Assembly (NCBI RefSeq): GCF_001278075.1
Contig: NZ_CP011340.1
Span: forward strand, 6,073,501-6,137,500
From: Streptomyces pristinaespiralis
GTDB lineage: Bacteria; Actinomycetota; Actinomycetes; Streptomycetales; Streptomycetaceae
Length of the DNA stretch: 64,000 bases
Direction: 5' to 3'
The notes under the pieces are model-generated. The model ran no database searches, was not told where the DNA came from, and saw only the letters and a list, made by a program, of their open reading frames with translations. Of the stretch, positions 19,001-27,613 are shown in pieces. The stretch's first letter is position 1, and the number at the start of each line of letters is the position of its first letter. The position numbers were made by a program, and so were the translations under genes.

Positions 19001-22000
19001 CTCGGGCGCGCCGGCGTTCGTGCTGGTGGGCGGCCGGGCCGGGTCGACCGACTTCGAGCGGGTCGACAGCCGCGAGAACTGGTACGCGGATTTCACCGAG
19101 CGCTGCCTGGGCCTGGAACGGTCCGCCGCCGGAGCCTTCCTCGCCGACCTGCTGGAGCAACTGGCGCAGGAGGACATCGGGGCGCTGGCCGTGCGGCGCA
19201 CCGGCGACGCCAGGCCGGGCGGTGGCCACGGCCCCCGGGTGTACGGGCTGACACCGGGCCATGTGCGGGTCCGGCCGCTGGACGACGAACAGATCACCCG
19301 CGCCGCGCTGGCCTGCCCCGAGTGCGGGTGGACGCAGACCGTGCCGCCGGAGCGGGTGGCCGTCTGGCAGGGGCTGACCTGTCTGGTGAAGGGCTGCGCC
19401 GGTGAACTCGCGTCACCGTCGCCCGAGGCAGGCGGCCGGGCCGCCCGCGACCACCGCTTCGACTACTACCGGCGTCTGTACCGCGAGGCCGGACCGTACA
19501 GCGTCGTCGCCGCGGAGCACACCGGTGTACTGAAACGCAAGGAGCGCGAAGAGGTCGAGCGGGGCTTCAGAGAAGGCAGGCGGCACACCGACCCGAACGT
19601 CCTGTCCTGTACCCCGACGCTGGAACTGGGTATCGACATCGGTCAGTTGGAGGCCGTCGTGCTCGCCTCCCTGCCCGCCACGACGGCCAACTACGTGCAG
19701 CGCGTCGGCCGCGCGGGGCGCTCGACGGGCAACGCGCTGATGGTGTCCCTCGCCGACACCAGCCCGCGCGCCCTCTACCACCTCGCCGAACCACGCCACC
19801 TGATCGCAGGTCAGATCCTGCCTCCGGGCTGCTTCCTGTCGGCGGGCGAACTGCTGTGCCGCCAGTACACGGCGCATCTCATCGACCTGGCCGCCCGCGG
19901 CCGACTCGACGGTGTACTGCCGCTGCCCGACCGGGCGACTGCCCTGTTCGGCCGCGTCGGCTGGCTGCACACGTTCCGCCGGACCGTGTCCGGACGCACG
20001 GATCTGGCACACACGTTCCTGGATCTCTTCCCCGCCATCGAGGGCGTCGCGGACTCCGGCGTGTCCGATGAGGCCCGCGAGACCCTGCTCGACTACGCCA
20101 AGACGAAGCTTGCCGCCCGAGTGGCCCAGGCCGAGGGCGCCTGGGAGTCGGAGCGTGCCTCACTGATCGACCGCCGCGCCATGATCAACGAGGCGGCGGA
20201 CTCTCTCACGGACAAGGTCGAGGACCAGGCACGCGACCAGCGCGCACTGCGCCGCGAGGCCGCCGCCGTCACCAAACGCATCCAGCAGCTGAGCCAGTCC
20301 GGTGCCCAGGGCTTCCTCGTCGAGCACGGCCTGCTGCCCAACTACAGCCTCGTCGAGGGCGGCGTACGCCTCGAAGCGGCCCTCACCCACAAGGAACCGG
20401 CGCCCGCCGCCCGCTCGACGACGGACGACAGCGATCAGGCACCCAAGTCCCGCTGGCGCACGGAGACCCGCCTGTACGAACGGCCGGCCGAGTCCGCGCT
20501 CACCGAACTGGCCCCCGGCAGCGCCTACTACGTACGCGGGTACCGGCATGTCGTCGACGGTTTCGACCTGGGCTCCCGCACCCCCGGCAACGAGGACACC
20601 TCCGCGGCCATGCGCACCTGGCGGCTCTGCCAGGAGTGTGGGTACGTACGGACGTCGTCGGACGCCGAGCAGGACACCTCGCCCTGTCCGCGCTGCCAGG
20701 GGCCCGGAATCGGCGGACGCTCGGCCCTGCACCAGGTCATCGTGCCCCACAAGGTCACCTCCCGCGACAAACGGGACGACGCCCGGATCATCGACGACCG
20801 CGACACCCGCACCGAGCGCCGCTACACCCAGGTCGTCGCGGTCGACGTCAACCCCAAGACGATTCTGCGCAGTTGGCGCCACCAGGGCACGACCTTCGGC
20901 GTGGACCATGTACGGGAAGCCGTCATCCGGCACTTCAACCTCGGCCCCGTACGGACCATGGGCCGCCCCGACACGCACATCGCGGGCGAGCACACCACCG
21001 TGACCGCCTTCTCGGTCTGCCCCCTGTGCGGCGGTGCCACCGACCGGGAGCCGGAGCACGCCCCCACACAGGGCGAGCTGAGCGAATCGGCTGCCGGGCG
21101 ACCGGAGTTGCGCCACCACCGGCCGTGGTGCCCGACCCGCCGCAAGGACCGGCCCGCCGCCGCCGGGGACCAGCGGGTCATCACGGCCACCGAGCACACC
21201 ACGGAAGCACTGCGCATCCTGCTGCCCGCCGCGACCCTGCTCGTCGAGGAGCGTCTGGCCTCGTTCTCGGCCGCCCTGCACCTGGGCCTGGCCCGGCGCT
21301 ACGGCGGCGACCCGGCCCACATCCGGTCCACGCCCAGCACCGAGCCCGACCGCGAGACCGGCCTCACCCGCCACTACCTGGTCCTCTACGACGCCCTGCC
21401 GGGAGGCACCGGCTACCTCCAGCGGCTCGTGGACGGCGATAACGGAGCGGAGTTCCGGGCCGTTCTCGCCGCCGCCCAGCGCAAGCTGCGCGACTGCCCC
21501 TGCAAAGACGGGGACGGATCGCGCCGCGCCTGTCACCGGTGCCTGCTCCCGTACGCCAAACAGCGTGAGTACCCGCTGATCGACCGGCAGGAAGCGCTGT
21601 GGATGCTGGACGCGCTTCTCGGCGAGGACGGCCACAGCGACTGGAACGTGAGCGAGGCCGGGACCGTGGCCCCCGGCTCGCGCGTCCGGTTCGCCGCCCA
21701 GGCCGAGAGCGATCTGGAGCGCCGCTTCATCGACTGCCTGGACCGGTGGCTCGCCCGGCCCGAGAACCGGGCGGAGCAGAGCCACGGTGAAACACCGACC
21801 GGGCGGCACGGCAAGCGGTTCGCGCTGCGCCGGCGCGACGGCTCGGCGATCTGCTGGGAGGCCGTGGCGCAGAAGCCGCTCGACGAGCACGGCACCCGGC
21901 CCGACCTGATACTGCGCCCGGTCACCGACGCCGCCGGGGCCGACGCGGCTCCGCCCCTGTCCGTGGCCGTCTACCTCGACGGCTACCGCTGGCACGCCTC

Positions 22001-23276
22001 GTCGCAGACGAACCGGATCGCCGACGACGCGGCCAAGCGGGCCCGGCTGCGCGCCGACGGCACCCTCGTCTGGCAGATCACCTGGGACGACGTGATGGCC
22101 TGGGAGCGTGAGCTCACGCCACCACCGGCCGAGGCAGCCGACCGGACCGACGACACCGAGGCAGCCCCGACCCCGCTGGCCGGCCTGCTGGCCGGCCGGG
22201 CCTCGGACGCCGCTTGGCCGCCCTACCGGGTGACGGGCGACGACTCGCCAGGCGGTCAGGTCCGCGTGAAGTGGGCCAGGCGCCGCCGCGATCCGGCGGA
22301 GGCCGACGCGCTGCTGTACGCGGGAGCGATCCCCTCACTCCTCGGCTACCTGCGCAACCCGGACCTGAGGCTCTGGCACAAGTTGGCCGAACTCTGCGTG
22401 GGCGGGCTGCTGTACGTCACCAGGGGAGCCGTCGACGCGGGTCCGGCGGAGGCCGTGCCGTGGATCGAGGCCGCCCTGCGGGGAGAGCACCCGCCCTCCG
22501 CCGCGGGCGAGGGCCTCAAACTCATCCCCGCCGAGGACGCCTCCGGGCTGCCGCTCGTCGCGGTCGTCGACCGGCGCGAGGGGAGGCAGCGCTGGAGCGC
22601 CCTGGCCGTCCTCGACGATCGGGGTGAGACCGTGCACGGCGACGGGCCCGACCACCGACGCCGCTGGAAAGCCTGGCTGTGCTGGGGAAACATCCTCCAG
22701 TTCCTCGATCCCACCGGATCGGGGCAGGCCGACGGCCTCGTCCTGGCCAGGACCTCCCTGGACGGCTTCGACGCGGGACTGCTCGCTGCGACAGCGGTGC
22801 GCGGCGACGGGCTGCTGCCCGCGCTGCGCAAGGAGCAGCCCGGCTCGGGTCTGGGCCGGTCGGAGACACTCACTGTTGTGCCTGCGGCAGGCACGGCAGC
22901 GGCCGAAGGCCCATTGACGCCGGTGGAACGTGAGGCGTGGGGGCTGGTCATCGGCGAGTTGGCGGAGGGCGATGAACCGGCACTCGATGAGCTGGCCGAA
23001 GCCCTGGCCGAGCGCGGTGACGTGCCGGCGCCCACAGTGGGCTGGGACGCCGAGGGAATCGCCCGCCCGATCGAACTGGCTTGGCCGGACCGCCGCGTCG
23101 GCGTCGTGCTCGCCCAGGATGCCCAGGACATCGCCTATATGACGCAGTGTCATGCTTCTGGATGGCAGGTGCGCGCCGCAGGAGAATGGGACGTGACGGA
23201 ACTCGCCGCACTGACCGGCGGGCGACCGCACAGCCCCGACGGAGGCGACGCGCGGGAAGGGGACCGGGGTGAGTGA
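16065..23276 (+). CDS. YprA-family SF2 helicase with DUF1998 and C-terminal nuclease-like fold
   Basis: 2403 residues. Helicase core: Walker A TGTGSGKTES near residue 103, YPMNALAGDQ, Walker B DEFHTYDGAQGT near 231, VATSATLG, and motif VI QRVGRAGRS near 1212. At least four CxxC pairs lie between and after the lobes (YCRHCG, CPACG, CPECG, CQECG...CPRC). Residues about 1718-1832 form a DUF1998/MrfA-type domain with DALPGGTGYL and a Cys cluster CPCKDG...CHRC. Residues about 1875-2012 look like a Vsr/PD-(D/E)XK fold (RPDL near 1944, VYLDGYRWH near 1970). A weaker similar segment (ELAWPDRRVGVVL) occurs close to the C-terminus. YprA-family helicases are the core of DISARM, Druantia and Dpd; this size and single-chain layout is closest to DruE-like proteins. 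The ATG at 16065 was chosen; a GTG at 16020 is possible. Confidence 0.88.
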   Translation: MRPTLAAQALRETTVEYLTTTFALAEPDTREALTDFLTDPGDGLFRGPYLRVRRPFRAAEKGWERHLDWWEQGFWPYAHQAEAFERLSSKGGRTPRPTLVTTGTGSGKTESFLVPVIDHCLRAKSAGRHGIKAVLLYPMNALAGDQADRLGKLLEDDRLYEGGVTAGLYIGEASATKAGSPYGRVMVERAEIRRNPPDILITNYKMLDLLLQRQQDAPLWRDADLAYVVIDEFHTYDGAQGTDVAMLLRRLASVVGAAEPGRPLGSICPVATSATLGATAADPETTAERPGDGEDGGAGQSAAAPMLAVASQVFGVRFPEDSVVGEDRQGLDALLSPVDLTLPVPDPAALVALPYPAPPPEGQDGEPSPGMTALARAVLDCDADDPRELGRRLLAHPLTHALLRAGLDEPRTPVQVLAAFGEDSDTDSGTHAGAGVEAWAWSEQDAPLLEEALARFVALISEARHPDSAAGHERPLLLVESHLWLRALSRVLRFVGPRPVFSWSDADQAAVAPDADARTAAGGPARAAQAVVRAAQEERRRHTRGAGRLPSVYCRHCGRSGWSAICPERGPASLVSAPEEIYRRSASGGSAKGRVRALMAATPGEAAEQARRILARRASRRRRGPGDEATVLVLESDGERLRGLDPEEVLLDGDEIAEAPDSGVFVKLWYENGAQNEYSQQDRCPACGQAEGIRFLGAGVAPLASVAVTQLFTGGELPKKDREGRDRRRTLIFNDAVQDAAHLAGFVASRAWKFSLRSLIDEQLREQTELEADFAARGVPLNELIAALVRRAAVDEDRLLASVVPPDLHDVDRVAGLLAGKKRIPGRTWELVGERLALNTILEFGLNSRLGRTLELTRTAAAEVCLPDPERAAKTAEALYEKHERALRAGQLPEDPPEAGEEGGRPGAGHPAARRQLPPPGSEERLRHFEGFVRGLLEHVRVSGGIQHTWLKRFVKDEGRNRHSVWWGRPEGMPAFGRNSGAPAFVLVGGRAGSTDFERVDSRENWYADFTERCLGLERSAAGAFLADLLEQLAQEDIGALAVRRTGDARPGGGHGPRVYGLTPGHVRVRPLDDEQITRAALACPECGWTQTVPPERVAVWQGLTCLVKGCAGELASPSPEAGGRAARDHRFDYYRRLYREAGPYSVVAAEHTGVLKRKEREEVERGFREGRRHTDPNVLSCTPTLELGIDIGQLEAVVLASLPATTANYVQRVGRAGRSTGNALMVSLADTSPRALYHLAEPRHLIAGQILPPGCFLSAGELLCRQYTAHLIDLAARGRLDGVLPLPDRATALFGRVGWLHTFRRTVSGRTDLAHTFLDLFPAIEGVADSGVSDEARETLLDYAKTKLAARVAQAEGAWESERASLIDRRAMINEAADSLTDKVEDQARDQRALRREAAAVTKRIQQLSQSGAQGFLVEHGLLPNYSLVEGGVRLEAALTHKEPAPAARSTTDDSDQAPKSRWRTETRLYERPAESALTELAPGSAYYVRGYRHVVDGFDLGSRTPGNEDTSAAMRTWRLCQECGYVRTSSDAEQDTSPCPRCQGPGIGGRSALHQVIVPHKVTSRDKRDDARIIDDRDTRTERRYTQVVAVDVNPKTILRSWRHQGTTFGVDHVREAVIRHFNLGPVRTMGRPDTHIAGEHTTVTAFSVCPLCGGATDREPEHAPTQGELSESAAGRPELRHHRPWCPTRRKDRPAAAGDQRVITATEHTTEALRILLPAATLLVEERLASFSAALHLGLARRYGGDPAHIRSTPSTEPDRETGLTRHYLVLYDALPGGTGYLQRLVDGDNGAEFRAVLAAAQRKLRDCPCKDGDGSRRACHRCLLPYAKQREYPLIDRQEALWMLDALLGEDGHSDWNVSEAGTVAPGSRVRFAAQAESDLERRFIDCLDRWLARPENRAEQSHGETPTGRHGKRFALRRRDGSAICWEAVAQKPLDEHGTRPDLILRPVTDAAGADAAPPLSVAVYLDGYRWHASSQTNRIADDAAKRARLRADGTLVWQITWDDVMAWERELTPPPAEAADRTDDTEAAPTPLAGLLAGRASDAAWPPYRVTGDDSPGGQVRVKWARRRRDPAEADALLYAGAIPSLLGYLRNPDLRLWHKLAELCVGGLLYVTRGAVDAGPAEAVPWIEAALRGEHPPSAAGEGLKLIPAEDASGLPLVAVVDRREGRQRWSALAVLDDRGETVHGDGPDHRRRWKAWLCWGNILQFLDPTGSGQADGLVLARTSLDGFDAGLLAATAVRGDGLLPALRKEQPGSGLGRSETLTVVPAAGTAAAEGPLTPVEREAWGLVIGELAEGDEPALDELAEALAERGDVPAPTVGWDAEGIARPIELAWPDRRVGVVLAQDAQDIAYMTQCHASGWQVRAAGEWDVTELAALTGGRPHSPDGGDAREGDRGE

Positions 23277-25788
23277 CAAGATCCGTACACAGGTCTCCAT
23301 CGCACCGCAGGCGCACGAGGACGTACGCGTCCTCGGCGCGGGCGCGAAGAACTCGGTGGGCGACTTCGTCCGACGACTGCGGGCCGACCGGACCAGCCGG
23401 GCCATCCGGCTCGCCCCGCTGCGGGCCGCCGGTTCCAACGGGCAGCTGTCGCTGGCCACTCTGGACGGCGGCCGCATGGCCCTGCTCCTGGAGACGGAGC
23501 AGCACCGGTTCACGCTGCTCGCGGTGCGCGAGGGCACGCGTGCCCACGACGACCTGACGCGTCTCACGGTCACGATCAACGAAGTGTCCGGCGGCATCGA
23601 GCTGGTCGACCAGGCCCAGGTGAGCGCCACCGTCGTGGCTCTGCCCGAGCGGTCCACGGTGTCCGGAGCAGGCCACACGGGGCGGCGCGCGGACCGTGAG
23701 CGTGGCGGGACGGCCGGGGCGCAGGACACGACCGCAGCCGTGAACGGCCCCGAGGCCGATCACGCACAGGCGGCACAGGACGACGCCGGTCACGCGGAAC
23801 CGAGCAGGACGGGCAGTACCGGTACGTCGTCCAGCGACGTCGGCGCTCCGGAGAACCGGACGGAGCCGGCACCCGCGCAAAGCCCGCCGCTCCCTCTGTT
23901 CGACCAGTACGACGCGGTCACCCTCACCCGTCTCGGGGTCATCCCCTCGCTGCTTCCCTCCCTGCGACGGGTCACCGACGAGCGCCGCCTGGAGGCCCTG
24001 CTCGGTCACAATCTGCCGCAGCTCACCCGCGAGGTCCTGCGGGCCCTGCACGCGGGCATGGACACGGCCGACGTGCGCCGCCACATCACCGAGCAGTGGC
24101 GAGCGGAAGGCAGTGTCGACCCGGGCGACTGGGCACGCGCCGCACGCCGGCCGGTCTCCCAGGTCAGCACGGAGGACACGGCGGTTCTCGGCGCGCTCGG
24201 CGACAGCTTCGAAGCCTGGCGGCTGTTCCTCCACCCCGAGCAGCGACGGCTCGCCACCACGGCGTTCAAGGGCTCCGCCAAGGTCACCGGCGGTCCCGGT
24301 ACCGGCAAGACCGTCGTCGCCCTGCATCGCGTACGGCACCTCGTGGACAGGCTGCCGCCGGGCCGTACCAGGCCGGTGCTGCTCACCACCTTCAACACCA
24401 ATCTCGCCGCAGACCTCAAGCACCGGCTTCAGCTCCTCGGCGGCGAGGAGCTGCTGAGCCGGGTGCACGTCGTCTCCATCGACCGGCTCGCCCGCGCGGT
24501 CGTCGCCGAGCATCCCACCAGCGACCTCGGCAGTCCGCTGGACGACAAAGCCGCCCTGGACCTGTGGCACACAGTGTGCATGGAGGAGGGGATCGACGGA
24601 TACGACGCGGAGTTCCTCGACTCCGAGTTCAGGCACGTCATCCTCGCGCAGGGCTGTGGCACCCAGGATCAGTACTTCCGCGCGGAACGGCCGGGCCGGG
24701 GCAGGCTTCAGCGTCCGGAGCGCCGACAGATCTGGAGCCTGGTCCAGGCTTACCGGCACCGGCTCGCGGGTCCGCCCCGGCGTACCACCCACGCCCTGGT
24801 CGCCGACGAGGCCGCGCGACTCGAACAGCATCACATGGCTCGCGTAGCGGAGCAGCAGCGTTACAAGGCCGAGCAGGGCGGCCGGGATCTCCTGCACCGG
24901 GAGGCAGGGAGCGGGATGCGGCTCAAGCCCCGCTATCAGCACGTGGTGGTGGACGAGGCCCAGGACCTGTCCGCATCGCACTGGCGCATGCTGCGTGCGA
25001 TGGTGCCCGAAGGCCCCGACGACATCTTTCTCGTCGGCGACGCTCACCAACGAATCTACTCCCACCAGGTTGTCCTGGGCCGTCTCGGTATCCGCACCCC
25101 CGGCCGGGCGTCCCGCCGTCTGAGCCTCAACTACCGCACCACACACCAGATCCTGGGTAGCGCACGAGGCCTGGTGGACGGCGAGTCCTTCGACGACCTG
25201 GACGAGGGTCCCGACACTCTCGACGGCTACCGCTCCGTACTGACGGGCCTCGCCCCTCAGTTCTGGCGGGCTCCCGACTGGGCCACGGAGAAGAGGGCGC
25301 TGGCCACTCTCATCCAGGAGCGCCACGACCGGTACGGAACCCCGTACTCGGCGATGGCCGTGTGTGTGCCCGACGGGGCCTCGGCCACGCAGCTGGCCGC
25401 CACACTCGGCTCGGACCCGTTCCGGATTCCCGCCGTCGAGATCGGCAACGACGGGCCCGGCAAGGGCGAGGGCGTACGCATCGGCACCATGTACCGCTTC
25501 AAGGGGCTGGAGTTCCAGCGGGTGTTCCTGGCCTCGGTGAGCGAGGGCCAGGTACCGCATCAGCGCATCGAGGGCTTCCGGGACACAGATCCCCAGCGTT
25601 ATCAGCGTGAGCACCGGCGCGCCCGCTCGCTCCTGTTCGTGGCAGCGACGCGCGCGCGGGACGAACTGGTGGTGAGCTGGAACGGCCGGGCCAGTCGATT
25701 CCTCCCGGAATCAGCCGTCCGCGCCGCCTACAGCGCGAGTGCCCTCGTGTCGGGCGAGCGACCTCCGTCCGATTCCCATGCGGCTTGA
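23269..25788 (+). CDS. UvrD-like helicase with N-terminal RelE-like domain
   Basis: 839 residues; its GTG overlaps the end of the large helicase gene by eight bases, so the two are translationally coupled. Residues about 1-115 look like a degenerate RelE/ParE fold (FVRRLRADRTS, then AHDDL where toxins have HDDAY), a fusion known from other actinobacterial UvrD proteins. A variable 80-residue linker follows. The SF1 core has Walker A GGPGTGKTVVAL near 341, Walker B VVVDEAQDLS near 560, GDAHQRIY, LNYRTT, FKGLEFQRVF and the VAATRARDELVV motif near the end. This would be a 3'-5' DNA translocase. Coupling to the YprA helicase implies they work on the same DNA. No nuclease motif was recognised in this chain. 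Confidence 0.87.
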   Translation: MSDKIRTQVSIAPQAHEDVRVLGAGAKNSVGDFVRRLRADRTSRAIRLAPLRAAGSNGQLSLATLDGGRMALLLETEQHRFTLLAVREGTRAHDDLTRLTVTINEVSGGIELVDQAQVSATVVALPERSTVSGAGHTGRRADRERGGTAGAQDTTAAVNGPEADHAQAAQDDAGHAEPSRTGSTGTSSSDVGAPENRTEPAPAQSPPLPLFDQYDAVTLTRLGVIPSLLPSLRRVTDERRLEALLGHNLPQLTREVLRALHAGMDTADVRRHITEQWRAEGSVDPGDWARAARRPVSQVSTEDTAVLGALGDSFEAWRLFLHPEQRRLATTAFKGSAKVTGGPGTGKTVVALHRVRHLVDRLPPGRTRPVLLTTFNTNLAADLKHRLQLLGGEELLSRVHVVSIDRLARAVVAEHPTSDLGSPLDDKAALDLWHTVCMEEGIDGYDAEFLDSEFRHVILAQGCGTQDQYFRAERPGRGRLQRPERRQIWSLVQAYRHRLAGPPRRTTHALVADEAARLEQHHMARVAEQQRYKAEQGGRDLLHREAGSGMRLKPRYQHVVVDEAQDLSASHWRMLRAMVPEGPDDIFLVGDAHQRIYSHQVVLGRLGIRTPGRASRRLSLNYRTTHQILGSARGLVDGESFDDLDEGPDTLDGYRSVLTGLAPQFWRAPDWATEKRALATLIQERHDRYGTPYSAMAVCVPDGASATQLAATLGSDPFRIPAVEIGNDGPGKGEGVRIGTMYRFKGLEFQRVFLASVSEGQVPHQRIEGFRDTDPQRYQREHRRARSLLFVAATRARDELVVSWNGRASRFLPESAVRAAYSASALVSGERPPSDSHAA

Positions 25789-25905
25789 ATCAGCCGGTCA
25801 CCGCATGGACATCCGCTACGTTCGTGCGGTCGCGCGGGGTGAACCGAGTGCCCCGCGAGGAGACTTCGGAAACAGCGGCACGGACCGAAAACACGGGGGC
25901 TTGTT

Positions 25906-27438
25906 GTGCGGGCATGGACGGTACGCGGCGGCCAGTTCGGAGAGCGCGAGCAACAGGCGCTCACGGAAGGACTGACCATCGCGGGCTGGGAGGAGGTCGG
26001 AGACCTCGGCGGGTGCACGTCCGTGGGCGAGATCGGCGACCTGCTCACCGCCGCGTATCCGGACGAGTCCCGCGGGACCATCGACAACTGGAAGCACCAG
26101 CTGTGGCGTTTTCTCTCGATGGAGATCGGCGACCTCGTCGTCATGCCCCGCAAGTACCAACCGGTCGTGGCCATCGGGCGATTGACGGGCGATTATGAGT
26201 ACCGTGACACGGCGGCACCGGGCTATCGCCATGTGCGGCGGGTGGACTGGGTGCGTCCGGCGGTGGAACGTGCCGCCATCGGGGGTGACCTCCGCGACAG
26301 CATGGGTGCCTTCTCCACGGTCAGTGAACTTTCCCGACGCGATGCCGCACAGCGCGTGCACGCACTGGCCGAGACGGGCGATGACCCCGGTTACGAGGGC
26401 GGGATCGAGCCGCCCGCCGACATCGCGGCGCTCGTGCGCGACGTCCAGGAGGACGGCACCCGTCAGCTGACCGCCCGTGATCTGATCGGCCTGTGGGGCT
26501 GGTCCCGGCGCAGCACCGAAGTCATCGACCTGGTCGACCAGGAACTCGCGACGCGCCGGCTGCTGGTGGAACCGCATTTCGCTGAAGGCCAGTTGGACGA
26601 TCTGATCACGGTTTCCAGCCAGGAAGCCGTTTCGGGCGAAGAGAGCCGTGACGGCTCGACGACGACCTACGGGCCCGGTGGTTCACGCGACAGTCAGGGC
26701 GGCGAGGGCAGCAAGGCCCGCGATCTCAGCTGGCGGATCGGTAACCTCCCCCTCGTCCGCGAGGTGGTGACCGTGGGCCTGGAGGAACCGTTGAGTACGG
26801 CCATCACTCCCATGATCGAGCACGACTACTCCCAGCTGCCGGTGGTGGACCGGCACAACGTCCTGCGTGGAGTCGTCACATGGGAAGGCATCGCACGTGC
26901 CCACCTCGGCAAGAGGGAGGGGACGATCGCCGATGCCATGAGCCCCCATCCCCAGACAGCGCGAGAGCAGGAGGAACTCTTCGCGCGCATTGGCGACATC
27001 CAGCGGCACGGATTCCTCGTCATCGTGGACACGGAATACACCGTGCGCGGCATCCTCACCGCCGCTGACCTGGCCGGTCAGCTCCAAGAGCGCGTCGAGC
27101 CCTTCACCCTGCTCGAAGAGGTGGAGCGCCGACTGCGCCGCATGACCCAGCACTTCACCGCTGAGGAGATCCCGCCGGAGATCCGTAGCAAGCGGGCGAA
27201 CGGCCGCCAGTTCACCCTAGGTCAGTACAAATTCCTCCTCGACGATGCCGACTGCTGGGCCAAGTTGGACTGGCCCTACGGGCAGCAGGACATCCTCAAC
27301 CGGCTCAAGACGGTCACTGACTACCGCAACGCGCTGGCCCACTGGGCCGTCGACAAACCTGCCGAGGACGCGGCGTCGCTCGCGGCGACACGGCAGCTTT
27401 TGAAGCTCCTCAAGGTCATCGATCACGATCCGAGATAG
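25906..27438 (+). CDS. PUA/EVE-like, CBS and HEPN domain protein
   Basis: 510 residues in three parts. Residues 1-110 (RAWTVRGG start, then QLWRF, GDLVVMPRK and DYEYR) resemble the PUA/EVE-like N-terminal domain of Mrr-type restriction proteins (COG4127), a fold that reads modified bases. Residues about 273-395 form a CBS pair, which usually binds adenine nucleotides. The C-terminus is HEPN-like, with YRNALAHW giving an Rx4H motif (Arg474, His479), the signature of HEPN ribonucleases. A winged-helix-like segment lies near 185-225. The gene starts at GTG 117 bases after the UvrD gene and is last in the defence row. A sensor plus nucleotide switch plus RNase effector is the obvious reading, but inactive HEPN domains also exist. 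Confidence 0.8.
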   Translation: MRAWTVRGGQFGEREQQALTEGLTIAGWEEVGDLGGCTSVGEIGDLLTAAYPDESRGTIDNWKHQLWRFLSMEIGDLVVMPRKYQPVVAIGRLTGDYEYRDTAAPGYRHVRRVDWVRPAVERAAIGGDLRDSMGAFSTVSELSRRDAAQRVHALAETGDDPGYEGGIEPPADIAALVRDVQEDGTRQLTARDLIGLWGWSRRSTEVIDLVDQELATRRLLVEPHFAEGQLDDLITVSSQEAVSGEESRDGSTTTYGPGGSRDSQGGEGSKARDLSWRIGNLPLVREVVTVGLEEPLSTAITPMIEHDYSQLPVVDRHNVLRGVVTWEGIARAHLGKREGTIADAMSPHPQTAREQEELFARIGDIQRHGFLVIVDTEYTVRGILTAADLAGQLQERVEPFTLLEEVERRLRRMTQHFTAEEIPPEIRSKRANGRQFTLGQYKFLLDDADCWAKLDWPYGQQDILNRLKTVTDYRNALAHWAVDKPAEDAASLAATRQLLKLLKVIDHDPR

Positions 27439-27580
27439 TGAGCGGCTATCGGCCCACGTCCCGAACCCGTGCCGCCGATGCGCCGAGCCACGCTCGCCGG
27501 GTGTGCACCCGATGTGCACGGCCTATGGCCACGCGGAACATCCGCGCGGCGCAGAGGCATTTCGCAGATACCGCACCTGT

Positions 27581-27607
27581 CCCCGCGTACAGCCCGACTA
27601 GTCTGCC
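27581..27607. repeat. Internal attachment-site copy (25/27 to rnpB 3' end)
   Basis: Aligned with 2580-2606 it differs at positions 4 and 20 only; the next four bases (GCCA) also match the left copy but not the right one. The position of this copy suggests two elements side by side, or a rearranged border of a single one. Confidence 0.75.
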
Positions 27608-27613
27608 GCCACC

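Noticed and set aside
20160..21995. Long minus-strand open frame opposite the YprA helicase
   Set aside because: Typical antisense shadow in GC-rich DNA; no recognisable domain, and the plus strand has clear helicase and DUF1998 motifs.
3391..27438. Classification of the island as BREX/Pgl
   Set aside because: A kinase and a large methylase are present, but no PglZ/BrxZ alkaline-phosphatase-like protein, BrxC/PglY ATPase or Lon-like protease was seen.
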